A stretch of 64,000 nt of DNA from Oscarella lobularis (GCF_947507565.1 NC_089192.1:806001-870000); one strand, 5' to 3'; numbered from the stretch's first letter, positions 22,349 through 32,740 are shown. Translations and numbers: made by a program. Notes: generated from the sequence alone by a model not told the origin.

Positions 22349-23040
22349 CTACATGATCATGATGTCAGAGCACTGGTAGAAGACCGCTGGCACGGGTTTT
22401 GCCGCGTTGGTCGTGTAGGTGACCTTAGAGAGAAGGTTTCTCTCATTTGATTATAATCTCTTCTTTTTGCTTACGATGATGGTCACGGGCGTTGGCTTGG
22501 AAACGTGGGGCAATTTAACCATGGCTTCATAAAGATACGGCGAATCGGTCTTAGTGTCGTTCATCCCCCAAAGCATTGTCGGTTTCGCGGTCTCTTCTTC
22601 GCCGTACGGAACCCACCAGACGATGATGGAGCCCTTGGGGGGAAGGGACAGGATGCAGGTATGTGTGGGAATGACTACTGTAGAGTCTACCGGCATCTTT
22701 TCGTTGAAGTGACACAGATTCTTTTGCACGGTGAAATTGTGCGCCATTCCGCCTCTGGGAGGAGAGGGGATAGAGAGAAAGAGGTTGGAAACCCCACCCA
22801 CTTACGCGAATGATTGGGTCGGCTCCATTGGCTTGCGTCCGCCGCACATTTTCATCGTGAGCGCGCAGTCGGCCGCTCCTGCAAAGGCGCGATTCAAAAT
22901 ACGTCGCATTTGACTTCATTTCTCTATTATTGACCGGCCATGTTGATTCCGATCATCGAGCCTCTCTGATGGGGGTTGACGAGGCAGAGGTGGCTCACGA
23001 CGAGCGTCAGGCAAGCGGCGACGAGAACGAGGCGGAGCAT
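22349..23040 (-). CDS. Secreted histidine-brace candidate (BIM1/LPMO-like), copy A
   Basis: Short secreted protein in about five exons. The signal peptide MLRLVLVAACLTLVVS would be cut just before histidine, leaving HLCLVNPHQRGSM as mature N-terminus. An exposed N-terminal His followed by P..RG is the hallmark of copper histidine-brace proteins (LPMO families and the X325/BIM1 group). The rest reads AADCALTMKMCGG, AHNFTVQKNLCHFN, GSIIVWWVPYG, YEAMVKLPHVSKPTPVTIIV and ends FYQCSDIMIM. The intron from GTAGAC to CCCCAAG and the last donor (ATC|GTAAGC) were chosen because they restore alignment with copy B. A second conserved His (AHNFT) could complete the brace. No enzyme activity can be stated. 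Confidence 0.7.
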
Positions 23041-23201
23041 GATTGCTTGTCAAACGATTAGGGTGCAAATGGTGAAGTTGTGAGACTTTGACCACCTAAT
23101 GTGCTACATGATCACGTGTATGGTAATGACAAAAGCGAGCGCGTGATAGGTGCGCGGCGACAACCAAGACAATAAGCACAGCCCAGCTAAGTATAATCGA
23201 G

Positions 23202-23933
23202 TTAGAAGAGCGTGACGTCGGCGCACTGGAAAAATTCCTTCGGGGCGTTCGAGTTGTTTGTGACATAGACCGCCTATTATGTAAAGAATGTATAAGAGTT
23301 TTTAGACAATTTTTTTCTCTCTCCGTACTTGAATCACAATGTGTGGGAATGTGGCGTTGGGAAGTTGAACGGGCGCATCAATGATGAATGGAGATGCACT
23401 GGCAAAATCTTCAATGTGGAATAGCGGCTCAAACTGCATTTCCTTGTAAGCGTCGTTTCCATTTGGAACGCCCCATCCCACCGCAAAGTATCCCTGACAC
23501 ATTATATTTATCATAAAATTTGTTTGAAAACGTTCTTTTTCTTTACTGGACCGCTGGCATTGAAATGGTTCAGGTTCTTCTGCAGAGTCAAACTCAGATG
23601 CTCGTTTGACCTTTCAGACAAAGACACAATGGCCCCTATACAGTATATGCAAACCCGGAAGTGCGAGGACATCGTACTTCAGAGCCTGTATTGGTCGCTC
23701 TTGCGGAAGACCACCGCACGGCCCCGTTATGTGAAAACAATCAGCCGTACCTGTAGAGAAAGAACAAAAGAGGTATGCACCTCTAAGAACGTTTTCTTCT
23801 AACAAACGCCGGCTGGTTTACTAGTACCCGCTTGGTTTAGATCTTTCATAGTTCCCCTCTGTTTCGGAAACATCATGCACAAGTGGCAAGAGGCAAGAGC
23901 AAAGATAGACGAGAAAACGAGAACGCGAAGCAT
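23202..23933 (-). CDS. Secreted histidine-brace candidate (BIM1/LPMO-like), copy B
   Basis: Tandem paralogue of the previous gene, same strand, 161 bp upstream of it. The signal peptide MLRVLVFSSIFALASC precedes HLCMMFPKQRGTM. Exons then read LNQAGTADCFHITGPCGG, SNEHLSLTLQKNLNHFN, GYFAVGWGVPNGNDAY, PVQLPNATFPHIVIQAVYVT and a terminal FFQCADVTLF. Intron positions match copy A. Shared residues are the N-terminal His, P.QRG.M, the ADC...CGG segment, a His three residues before a TxQKNL..HFN motif, and FxQC(S/A)D at the end. GPCGG after the first module resembles fungal BIM1-like copper proteins. Family assignment rests on memory of these motifs, not on a search. Confidence 0.7.
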
Positions 23934-24001
23934 GACTTTGGACAAACTTCCGTAGGTGATCCGGGGCAGCGAGAACTGACTACCGTAAAGTCCCAAGCCT
24001 C

Positions 24002-24048
24002 GTTCCCAGCATAGATAAAATAAATTCTTATTTTATCTATGTTCCCAG
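24002..24048. repeat. Tiny palindrome flanked by 8-bp direct repeats
   Basis: ATAGATAAAATAA at 24011-24023 and its exact inverse at 24028-24040 are separated by ATTC. GTTCCCAG occurs directly on both sides (24002-24009 and 24041-24048). This looks like a minimal inverted-repeat insertion with an 8-bp target duplication, as hAT-type DNA transposons make, but it carries no coding sequence. Confidence 0.5.
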
Positions 24049-24133
24049 ACCCTCCCTCGCTCGTCCCGGATGCTCCGTTTCGGCGAGAGCAGAGCCGCCC
24101 CTTCCACGCCCATTCGCCCACGCATTATGACGT

Positions 24134-24217
24134 GGGCCGTACGCTGCTTCTCCTTCGGCGGGTCTTCAGCCTGAGATAGGAATACTTCGATTGATGGAAC
24201 GAAGCAGCGTACGGCCC
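24134..24217. repeat. Inverted repeat (17-bp arms)
   Basis: GGGCCGTACGCTGCTTC (24134-24150) is repeated as its exact reverse complement at 24201-24217, with 50 bp between. It could be a MITE remnant or a hairpin RNA segment. The rest of the gap to 24594 holds an unrecognised minus-strand open stretch (24125-24394) and the epoxide hydrolase promoter. Confidence 0.6.
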
Positions 24218-24594
24218 GCAAACGATGGCGTGAACGGCTGGAGTATGCGATTTTAGCCTACTAACTCGTCTTGGGCGAGTACCGGAGTGTATAGCTTGCT
24301 CTTCGCTAACCCTATTGTTCCCCCACGCCACTCCGACACCATTGCGAACGTTTTTATGAGAAATATAACCCTCACGCTCGAATAGAGACCGCACTTTTTC
24401 TGCAGCTACTATTGACTTGGGCCGCGGCTTCTAATGGGGAAATAAACAGCGTCAAATTCACTACATTTTTATGGAGTGGCTAGGTGAGAATGTCGCGGAT
24501 GAATATTATTGTGGCGATATTTATCTTTTTTTGACTATCCCTCGGAGGGGGCAGGTCCCTCGGAGGATCGGTTAGCGCGCGTTTCGTCCGAAAA

Positions 24595-26691
24595 ATGCTG
24601 CTCGTCGCATTGTTCGTCATCCCGCTCGTTTTCTTCCTTCTATTCCGTCGCAAGCGCTCGCCTCCCGTCGTGCCGACAGACGAACGCTGGACGACGACGC
24701 GTTCGACGCTCGACGACGCGTCAATTCGCCCATTCACGATCAGCATCAAGGAAGACGATCTCGAAGACTTGCGCGCGCGCCTTCGCAACGCCCGACTCCC
24801 GTCGCGTCCATTCAAAGAGAAGAACGACGCCGCGTGGGCGTACGGCGCCGACGCCGACTTCGTCAAACGACTCCAAACGCACTGGATCGAAAAATTCGAT
24901 TGGCGTCAACAGGAAGTGACGCTCAATCGCTACAATCACTATCTAACGAATATCGAAGGTATCGACGTTCATTTCATGCGCGCGCGACCCGAGGGAGAGG
25001 GAGCGAAGCCCTTATTGCTTTTACACGGATGGCCTGGATCGTTTTACGAATTTCACAAAGTCGTGCCGAAGTTGATTGATTCGAGTTGCGGGGGCGCGGT
25101 CTTTGACGTCGTGTGTCCGTCGATGCCCGGTTACGGGTTTTCTGAGGCGGCCGAGAAGCCTGGGATGAGTATTGTTGTCGTGGCGAGGATCTTTAGCAAG
25201 TTGATGGAACGATTGGGGTTCGAGTCGTACGTGGTGCAAGGAGGCGATTGGGGCAGTTTCGTTGCATCAGCACTCGGATATATTGATAGAAAGTAAGATA
25301 TCTCTGTATAGTAGGGGCTTTTTGATAGGGGATACTTTGGGGGCCCTCTTCATAGGAAGACTGTAGACTTTCTCATATAAGATCCATTCAGAGAATACGC
25401 AGCTTTGGGACTTTAGAATAGATAGACTGTACCTTGAGAGTACTGAGGTTCAAACACCTTAGAGTCCTCCAGCTATAAATGCAGGAGGCTGTTTCTTTAT
25501 AAGAGTCAGTACTGAGAACTTAGACACTATAGAACATAGTTTTGTAAAGACGTGGTCACCTTAGAATAGAGGGATACAAGTCTGAGTTTGATTCTGCTAT
25601 AGAGAGATAGATACATGATAGGGTGCTTTTCCTTTCTACTGTTTCCCTACAGGCATTGCAAAGGGATTCATCTCAATGCTTTTACTCCCATACCGACGCT
25701 ACCGAACATACTCCGAATAGTCCTCTATAACGTCTTCCCGCAACTCCTGTCTCCTCACGAGCGGCGAATGCTCAAGTCTCCAATCATAAATCTCAAAGGG
25801 TTGGCGCGCGAGGGCGGCTACTATCTTCTCCAGTCGTCGAAGCCGCACTCCATCGGCTACGCTCTCAACGACTCGCCTCTCGGATTGGCCTGCTATATCA
25901 TCGAAAAGTTCTCCGCCTGGTCCGACGGCGAGGGAGTCGAGAATCAGTTCACATTGGACGAAATGCTAACGAACGTCTGCATCTATTGGTTCACTCAAAC
26001 CGCAACGTCGTCTATGCGATTGTATAAGGAATCGGCGAAGAGCAAGTTGGACAGCAAAGTCTTACGGTAAGAATAATCAATAATTATTACCGACCCCCAT
26101 GGGATAAACAACTAAAAAATATAGATAAGTACACCCGCCCGCCCGCTCTAATAGAATTTTTCGCCTTCCCTATGCTGCATTTACCTCCTCACCAGTAGTT
26201 ACCTCCTCACCAGTAGTAGGAAATCTTACCTCCCTCACCAGTAGTAGGAAATCTTACCTCCCTCACCAGTAGTAGGAAATCTTACCTCCCTCACCAGTAG
26301 TAGGAAATCTTACCTCCTCACCAGTAGTAGTAGGAAATCTTACCTCCTCACCAGTAGTAGAAAATCTTACCTCCTCACCAGTAGTAGGAAGTCTTACCTC
26401 CTCACCAGTAGTAGGAAATCTTACCTCCTCACCACTACTACTGTACTGGTGAAGAGGCTGTACTTGCATCTATATTTTTTTGACGTTAGATGCCCCATTG
26501 ACGTTCCCGTTGCCTTGTGCGATTTTCCCGCCGAGCCTTTGCGCGTTCCCAAGACGTTGATTTCGAATCGCTATCGCAACGTCGTTCAGTGCTCTAAAAT
26601 GTCCAAAGGCGGGCACTTTGCCGCCTTGGAAGAGCCCGAGTTGCTCGTCGAAGACGTTCGAAAATTTTGCACGCTCATAGGATACAGTTAG
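24595..26691 (+). CDS. EPHX1: Microsomal epoxide hydrolase
   Basis: ER-anchored alpha/beta hydrolase that hydrates epoxides. Exons are 24595-25292, 25653-26066 and 26490-26691 (437 aa). An N-terminal membrane anchor (LLVALFVIPLVFFLLF) leads into the EHN domain (RPFTISIKEDDLEDLRARLR, WIEKFDWRQQEVTLNRYNHY). The oxyanion motif LLLLHGWPGSFYEF and nucleophile Asp in VQGGDWGSFVAS follow. The C-terminal exon holds the catalytic His in KGGHFAALEEPE. All features of EPHX1 are kept and the length is close to the human 455 aa. Intron 2 contains a 27-29-bp minisatellite. The gene converges with the phosphopantetheinyl transferase; their stops are 16 bp apart. Confidence 0.94.
26186..26440 (+). repeat. 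27-29-bp minisatellite in an EPHX1 intron
   Basis: About nine units of CTTACCTCCTCACCAGTAG with a TAGGAAAT tail. Some have an extra C (CTCCCTCACC) or an extra TAG. The array ends in an inverted copy (CTACTGTACTGGTGAAGAGG), giving a small hairpin just before the last exon. Confidence 0.9.
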
Positions 26692-26707
26692 AAAAAAATT
26701 ATCATCG

Positions 26708-27556
26708 TCACGTTCTTTTGTTTTTAAAACACTCCCAATACGTTTCATCTACGCTATAAGAATGAGGCATCGAGTAGTCTAATAATAAGTCATCTATAGT
26801 TAGGTGTATGAATTGACTAGGTTGTCTATGTGTGTCTGAGTTCTGTAGAGCCACTGCAACGCAGTGATTGTAATCGAGCCAAGATTCCTCAAACGTCCAA
26901 TCCCTTTCCTCGATTTCGTCGACGTTTACGCTCGCTTCCCTGTAGACGTCTTTTTCCCCGCGCGTAGGTCTATTTGGGTTCGTCGCGAATTCTATCTTTT
27001 GTAGACTCGTTCCTATGCCGATTCCCAGCGCCTTTACGTAGCTTTCTTTCAGGCACCAGTGCCTGTAGAATAGGACCAACTGGTCCAAGTCGTTTGGGGG
27101 GGTTCTAATCGTCTCCCATTCATTCCTTGTGAATTGGCGTCTCATTGTGTGAAAGAAATTGCCGATTGGTTCGCCGCGACGCCCGCCCGGATTATCCACG
27201 CGCATGACGTCGACGCCTACGGGAATTTCGCTCGACGACGACTCAGCGGCGAGCACGGCGAAGTTCCCGGAGTGCGAGACGTTAAATGACGCAATGCGGC
27301 TCCCGCTGCTTTTCTCCGCGTACGGTCGGCCTTTTGGCGTTCTACGAAGCCGCTGTTCGTCGTACGGAAGCCCGAAGACGTCGCTGAGCGCTTTGCGGAT
27401 CAGTAGACGCCCCGCCATCGCCAGTTTCGCGTCTTTTTGGAAGACGAATTTTCCGATGCGTTCTTTCTCCTCCGATTGCACGATCGCCGCTGCTTTGATC
27501 CATTCACCGCGCGTCGGCGACCACGAACCGCAGCAGAAAGCCCAGCGGACTGCCAT
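26708..27556 (-). CDS. AASDHPPT: 4'-phosphopantetheinyl transferase (LYS5/AASDHPPT type)
   Basis: Intronless 282-aa enzyme that moves the phosphopantetheine arm of CoA onto carrier proteins such as cytosolic and mitochondrial ACP. The start MAVRWAFCCGSWSPTRGEW matches the family N-terminus. Motifs in order are RLLIRKALSDVFGLPYDEQ, TPKGRPYAE, FNVSHSGNFAVLA, PVGVDVMRVDNP (Mg-binding Asp) and FYRHWCLKESYVKALGIGIG (the WxxKExxxKA signature). The intron-free structure contrasts with its neighbours. Only 16 bp separate its stop from that of EPHX1, so the two transcripts must overlap at their 3' ends. Confidence 0.95.
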   Translation of the reverse strand: MAVRWAFCCGSWSPTRGEWIKAAAIVQSEEKERIGKFVFQKDAKLAMAGRLLIRKALSDVFGLPYDEQRLRRTPKGRPYAEKSSGSRIASFNVSHSGNFAVLAAESSSSEIPVGVDVMRVDNPGGRRGEPIGNFFHTMRRQFTRNEWETIRTPPNDLDQLVLFYRHWCLKESYVKALGIGIGTSLQKIEFATNPNRPTRGEKDVYREASVNVDEIEERDWTFEESWLDYNHCVAVALQNSDTHRQPSQFIHLTIDDLLLDYSMPHSYSVDETYWECFKNKRT

Positions 27557-29126
27557 GTTTGAGCATGCGCAGTTTTAAAACGCCGGTTCAGGACGTTCGG
27601 ACGAAATCCGTGCATTCAAAGCTTGAACGATTTTGCCAAATACAGTGCGACGTTTAAAGGTAAGAAAACAGCGACAAGGGTGTAAAAGACGGCAAGGGGG
27701 GCCCCCCATTCGGGAATTGAGACTCGCGCGCTCCTATGTTAGCAGCGATGGTGCAAGAACACGAGGGAAATCTGCTTTTATTGAGTCTTTATTTATTTAT
27801 ACATGTACACTGTATTAGTTAGTGCGTGGACATTCGCCTTTACCTCAACTCCCTCTCATCTTCTTTTTTTTCAGATGAATGGTAATGAAACATTGGCATC
27901 AAATGGCCCAACCAGGTATTGTGCTATTGCTTTCCCCCGCGTCAGTTGTTTTGTCGTGTAGTCGTTCCTGCAATCCGACGAGGCAGACGCAGCCATCCCT
28001 CTGTGGCCAAGAGCGATAAATAGGCCCTACCTCTGCAGAGGCTATAGAGTTGCCTCCCCGCGTAAGGCTGAGCACTGGCGGGTAAATCAGTGACGCCCCT
28101 TGGAATTGCACCTGCGAGTGGACTGACATCCCAGCTGCCACTCGCAGGTGCAATTCCAAGGGGCGTCACTGATTTACCCGCCAGTGCTCAGCCTTACGCG
28201 GGGAGGCAACTCTAGAGCCTCTGCAGAGGTGACGCCTATTTAACCTCTTGGCGACCGAGGGATGAACTGCGTCGTCGTCGTCGTCTGCTGCTCGTCTGAT
28301 TGAGAGAACTACTACACGACAAAACAATTCATGCAGGGAGAATTGATAAGATACCTCGCAGCCTTTTAGTTCCACTTGTAGCCTTTTTTCCACTTGTAAA
28401 GTTGTCACATTGACAGTCAGATGTATATTGAGCGTTCTACCGCGACGATAGAAGAGCGCTTGCAAAACAATCTACAGAAGAAAATTTAATTAATAAATAA
28501 ATCAGCTATTATTTCAATGGTTCGCGCATTGTTGCTGCTGCTGCAAAAAAACTGCAACTGGATAGAGCGAGAGAGGGAGGGGAGTCATTCATCAAACAAT
28601 TACTGTGGACGCTGCGAAAGTCAAGAACCCGAAGGGGGCCCCTCCGTTCGAAACGCGACCCAAAAGCAACTGGGACAAGAAATTAAAGTAATCGATAATG
28701 GAAAATCGTGTTTTGAAGCCAACGGGCCACTCGATTGCTGGCATAAGAGGGTGTTCTCGTGAGGGGCCCCCCATTCTTCAAAAGGAAGACGCGCGCAAGG
28801 AAAAAGCAAAAAATAGCCGTTCAACGAACCTGAAGAAGCGCGGAGGAAGCGCCGATCGCAGAAGAAAGAGGAGAAACGACGACACATTTGAAACGAAGCG
28901 AGTCACATGACATATCACGTGCTAACATCCCCGTACACAATGTCTGACCATATCCAGCTGGCCTATCCAGCTAAGCGAGCCTAAATAAAAAGCGAAGTTT
29001 TTCTTGCTCGAATTTAGGTTGGTCTCGCGCTTTAATTTAATTATTAGTTTCCATAGGCATATCCGGGAAGTACGTTTCAGACAAAAGTGGGAGAGAAAGA
29101 CAAAAGCGCCGATCGACCTGCTTAGA
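27557..29126. other. Intergenic region around the foldback element
   Basis: A 1.57-kb divergent spacer, the largest gene-free stretch apart from the PRPF6 intron. Besides the foldback element it holds the promoters of AASDHPPT and the sulfotransferase. GGGGCCCC-type motifs recur (27,700; 28,635; 28,762). No supported gene was found; open frames here are short and lack family signals. Confidence 0.5.
27941..28334. repeat. Foldback element / long palindrome
   Basis: The central arms 28030-28121 and 28138-28229 are reverse complements over about 92 bp with one mismatch, around a 16-bp spacer. Homology continues outwards less perfectly to about 27941 and 28334: GTTTTGTCGTGTAG on the left, CTACACGACAAAAC on the right, with a CGT triplet expansion on the right. 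It resembles a MITE or foldback DNA element of about 390 bp. No coding sequence is present. The nearly perfect centre against a diverged periphery suggests recent correction or recent formation of the core. Confidence 0.85.
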
Positions 29127-30173
29127 ATGCTGAAACGTCGACGAAAAACGATTTGTCTTATCGCAATCGTCATTCTTCTGTCGAGCGGCGCTTTTTTTGC
29201 CCTACCGAAGGGCGTCACGCCGACTTCTGAGGAACGTGCCAGTCGCCCCTTAGCTAAGTCGTCGCCTAACCGACTATCCGCAACGTCGCCGCTTTCGCAG
29301 CGATCAGACAAACGAGGAAAACCGAAAGGGAGCATCAGCATGGATCGTTACAACCGCATCCGGGACGGTCTACGTTGCACGCGCCTAAATCCCCGTCTAC
29401 TCCTCTTTCCCCGCGTACCCAAATGCGCTAGCACGAGCATATCGACCCTTCTCTACCTCGTATCGAAAAAATACCAATACGCATTCATCGAAAACACGGA
29501 CGGCGCGCGCGCGTGGACGCCAAACGACGTCAAAGAAGCGACAGACAAAATCGCGAAGACGCTCGCCCAAAACAATTCGCGCGCCGCCTACGTACGCCAC
29601 TTCTACTACAACGACTTTCGCGCGCTAGGCGTACCCTACAGCTACATCACCTTCATACGGGACCCCGTCGAAAGATTCATATCCTCTTACCTGTATTATC
29701 ACAAAAGCGATTTGAAGCACATCAAAGCCCTTCGATGGCGCGAAAAAATCGACTCGAACGAGAACATCGCCGAATGTCTGAAACACAAGCGAGGCGGATG
29801 CGAAACTAATTTAATTACGCGTTACTTTTGTGGCAGCGAAACGTTTTGCGAGAAGGGTAGCGCGCTCGCGCTCGACCACGCCCTCATGCACCTGCTGCGT
29901 CGATTTGCCGTTGTCGGATTGGTCGAAGATTTGACGACGTCGATACAACTGCTCGGTCACGTGCTACCGCGATTCTTTCCGCGGGAAGTGAAGCTGCCCG
30001 ATAGCGTTATGCATCGAAATGCCAATAAGAAGTCCGAGAAGGATAAGATGGCTTTGCTGAGGGACGAGGAGACGGTGAAGTTGATTCAGAAGGCCAATTG
30101 GGCTGACGTTGTTTTCTATGATTTTGCTAAGAAGCTTTTCTATCGTCGAATTAAAATGTGCGGGATAGGATAA
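29127..30173 (+). CDS. Golgi 2-O-sulfotransferase-like enzyme (HS2ST/UST family)
   Basis: Single-exon type II membrane protein of 348 aa. The ATG at 29127 gives MLKRRRKTICLIAIVILLSS, a basic start and membrane anchor. The luminal domain has the 5'-phosphosulfate loop FPRVPKCASTSISTLLYLV and the 3'-phosphate site YITFIRDPVERFISSYLYY, both placed as in heparan sulfate 2-O-sulfotransferase and uronyl 2-sulfotransferase. VRHFYYNDF contains the histidine expected near the active site, and cysteine pairs (CLKHKRGGC, CGSETFC) suggest luminal disulfides. It would use PAPS to sulfate a glycan. The exact substrate is open; P.CASTS lies between the HS2ST and UST forms. It is notable beside IDS in the same window, which removes the same type of sulfate. 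Confidence 0.85.
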   Translation: MLKRRRKTICLIAIVILLSSGAFFALPKGVTPTSEERASRPLAKSSPNRLSATSPLSQRSDKRGKPKGSISMDRYNRIRDGLRCTRLNPRLLLFPRVPKCASTSISTLLYLVSKKYQYAFIENTDGARAWTPNDVKEATDKIAKTLAQNNSRAAYVRHFYYNDFRALGVPYSYITFIRDPVERFISSYLYYHKSDLKHIKALRWREKIDSNENIAECLKHKRGGCETNLITRYFCGSETFCEKGSALALDHALMHLLRRFAVVGLVEDLTTSIQLLGHVLPRFFPREVKLPDSVMHRNANKKSEKDKMALLRDEETVKLIQKANWADVVFYDFAKKLFYRRIKMCGIG

Positions 30174-30255
30174 TGAGAAAATAAATCGATCGCGTGCAGT
30201 CGTTAATAATTAATTTTATACTCACGTGACCCGGCCGGGAGAGGGGGAGTTGATT

Positions 30256-31184
30256 TCATTTTCCGGATAGGAGAAGTTCTAGTTCTTTCTGATATTGTTC
30301 AACGACTCGATGATTGATAAACTGAAGCTACATGTACAGCGACGTTTACATTTATTCATTCATTCATTCATTCATTTATTTATTTATTTATAAGATACCT
30401 GTCCGTTTGGTAGAAACAGATGAACGACTGAAGCCATTTTGTCGGCTTTTAATAAAATCTATTAATTAATTAATAAATATTGCAGTTGTTTAATTTTGTC
30501 TCTATCTGATTACTGTACCTGTATTGTCGTTTCATCCTGCTTCTTCACATAAACGTCTATGAGTCTCAGCATCAGATTGAGCACGTTCTCAGCTAAAATC
30601 CGATTCTCGTCCTCCTCCATTACAATCGTATACCCGCATCTAATAAGGTCATGCATATGCATCCCTATGTCGTTTTTTTTTATTTCTTTGTCTTACCTCG
30701 CTTGTGTCATCCACAGAACAAACTTCGATTCCTTGAAAGGGCAACCGGATGCAAGCCGGAAAAATCCCGTTTCTTTTACGGCTAAGAGTCTAAGAGACGA
30801 AATATTAATCCATATGGGCACATACGTCCCAGGAAGTCGCAATGTCTATATAGCTCTTACTCGTCGCTTATTCCTTCGCCGCTGTATTTCGTGCCTGTAG
30901 TCGATGAGCGGAAGGAAAACTCGCTTTGGACTTGTTCTGCTATCTGGGGCCGTTTTTTCCGTGAGTGTTTCGACTCTATCGCTTCTTTTCTACCTGATTC
31001 AGTTGCTCTTTTCGCCTCGCTCGCAATTTTTCGTCGGGAATTTCTGATTCGGAGTCCTAACTGGTCGTTAGCGACGCGGAATTGATTGGAAAGACGAGAT
31101 GCGCACCTCGCAGCCGTAGAACGCCGCAAAGAGAATGCGGCACGGGCCGGGATTGACCGTGTGGACGAGAAATGCGTAGACCAT
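30256..31184 (-). CDS. AP5S1: AP-5 complex subunit sigma-1
   Basis: Small subunit of the late-endosomal AP-5 adaptor. Spliced exons read MVYAFLVHTVNPGPCRILFA, DSESEIPDEKLRARRKEQLN, IAEQVQSEFSFRSSTT, AVKETGFFRLASGCPFKESK, FVLWMTQA, CGYTIVMEEDENRILAENVL, ILLKADKMASVVHLFLPNGQ and LQFINHRVVEQYQKELELLL. These match AP5S1 in order (MVHAFLIHT start, FRLAAENPF middle, GQLLFLNDQFV end). The intron starting just left of 30895 begins with GC (ACAG|GCACGA). One intron contains CATT/TTTA simple repeats near 30351-30392. The gene converges with the sulfotransferase, with 82 bp between stops. Confidence 0.85.
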
Positions 31185-31270
31185 TTTTCGAAAGTCAGTC
31201 GATTAGCGTACGTTAAGTCCAGCGCGCCTTTTGCGCTCTACACGCAAATTAAAAAATTCAAATACGATTT

Positions 31271-32631
31271 TTAGGCAAGAATTAAAACGCGCACTTCCGA
31301 ATCATTAATAGGTCGGCACTAAATTTCAAGAATGTACAGCAGTGATAGATAATTATTAGTTGATTGTATTGGGAACAGCATATGTACTCTTAGTCTATAC
31401 TTATTACTCACTCTGTACCCTCTTCATTTTTTATGCTTACTCTGCTAGGAGGTGCTGGCTCATCTGCAGAAGCTTCCCCATCCTCTTCTTTTGCCCTTTC
31501 AATACTCTCATCAATGTTTTCCTCACCTTGGCCTTTGCTTTCTTCTTCCTCCTCCTCCTTTCTAATATTTTCATCTTCTCTAATCTCCTCCCCGTCAATT
31601 TGAATTTCTTCCTCTTCTGCTTTCCCGACATTTTCCCCATGATCGTCTTCTCTGACCTCTTCATTATCATCATCAGTGCGTTCTTCTTGGATTTCTTCCT
31701 CTGTCTCCTTTTCATTGTCATCATGAGCCAATGGTTCGACCGCAGCGACAACCTCTTCTTCTTCAACTTCATCCCCCCCAATAACCTCCTCAGTTTTATT
31801 ATCATCATCTGCTGCTACCGCTTCTCTTTCTTCGTCGTCGCCACGAGAACGAGAACGAGACTTTCTCTCGCTTTCGTTACTTGCCATTCCAGACCTCCCA
31901 CGACTCCCATTCCACGTGGTCGGTCTCTTTTTACCACTATCATTTTCTTCGCGTTTTCCTTCTACGTTCTCTTTCCCTTCTACTTCTTCCTCTTCTACAA
32001 CATCTGCTTCCATCATATCTACTGGTTTATCAACCACAGTATCTAATGAGATATGGTCTCTACATTAACATTACTCCTCCATAAACTAAAAATATGACTA
32101 TTACCTTTAGACTCTTCAACAGCTTCTACTGTTTCGACTTTTCCCGCGGTAAAAATGTCATCTCCAGCTGAATTAGATGAAAATAATGAGCGATGCTCTC
32201 TCTCGTTTTAATTAAGCCTACTTTTCTCCGGCAACATTTCCTTTTCGTCTTCAGTGCTCGTTCCTCCGACTTCGGAGGCGTGAAAGACTCCCTCGCGCTC
32301 CTTCGCAGAACGCAGACTAGACAAGCTCGACGCAACATCGGAAATGTGATTAATATCATCCGCATCAAGAACGGGAGACGGCTAGACAAAAGACATCAAC
32401 AAAACGCGTCTTTTTTCCACCTCACCTACTCACTTTTCTGGGCGCCGGCTGAACTTCTTTTTTAGAGCTTCCTTTTTTATGTTTAGTGCCAACTGGTCTC
32501 GCTTTAGGGGCTCGTACTGGTGATTTCTCAGGCGATTTCTCTGCAATTACTCTCGGTTTTTTCCACGTTGAAGCCCGCTTCAACGGAAGCCTTTGCCTCG
32601 GTTTGTTAAAAGACCTAGAGTGACTGTCCAT
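31271..32631 (-). CDS. Acidic, charged protein of unknown function
   Basis: At least four exons. The N-terminus is basic (MDSHSRSFNKPRQRLPLKRA, SPEKSPVRAPKARP). Then comes a serine-rich stretch (DINHISDVASSLSSLRSAKE) and finally about 200 residues dominated by Glu and Asp, with an RSRSRSR-like patch (ERKSRSRSRGDDEERE). There is no signal peptide or membrane segment. SP/KSP sites and basic-then-acidic layout suggest a nuclear, disordered, phosphorylated protein, but I recognise no family. The C-terminus is uncertain: either the last open frame stops at 31408, or a donor after PAPPSR joins a short exon ending at 31271. Confidence 0.6.
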
Positions 32632-32740
32632 CTATAGGCGGTCTACTATCTTTATGCGCTTTAGTACCTATTCTGTGGTGGAGAAGTGGAGATCAGCTCG
32701 TTTCCATAGGGAAGACGTTTGAATCTAAAAGCAGACTATT

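Noticed and set aside
24125-24394. Transposase or viral fragment on the minus strand
   Set aside because: The open stretch looks protein-like but no catalytic motif or family could be recognised; left unclassified.
26186-26440. CRISPR-like short repeats
   Set aside because: There are no spacers; it is a simple minisatellite within an EPHX1 intron.
31360-32046. 228-aa hydrophobic plus-strand frame looking like a membrane protein
   Set aside because: It is the antisense of the Glu/Asp-rich tail of the minus-strand acidic protein; GAA/GAG runs read in reverse give Phe/Leu/Ser.
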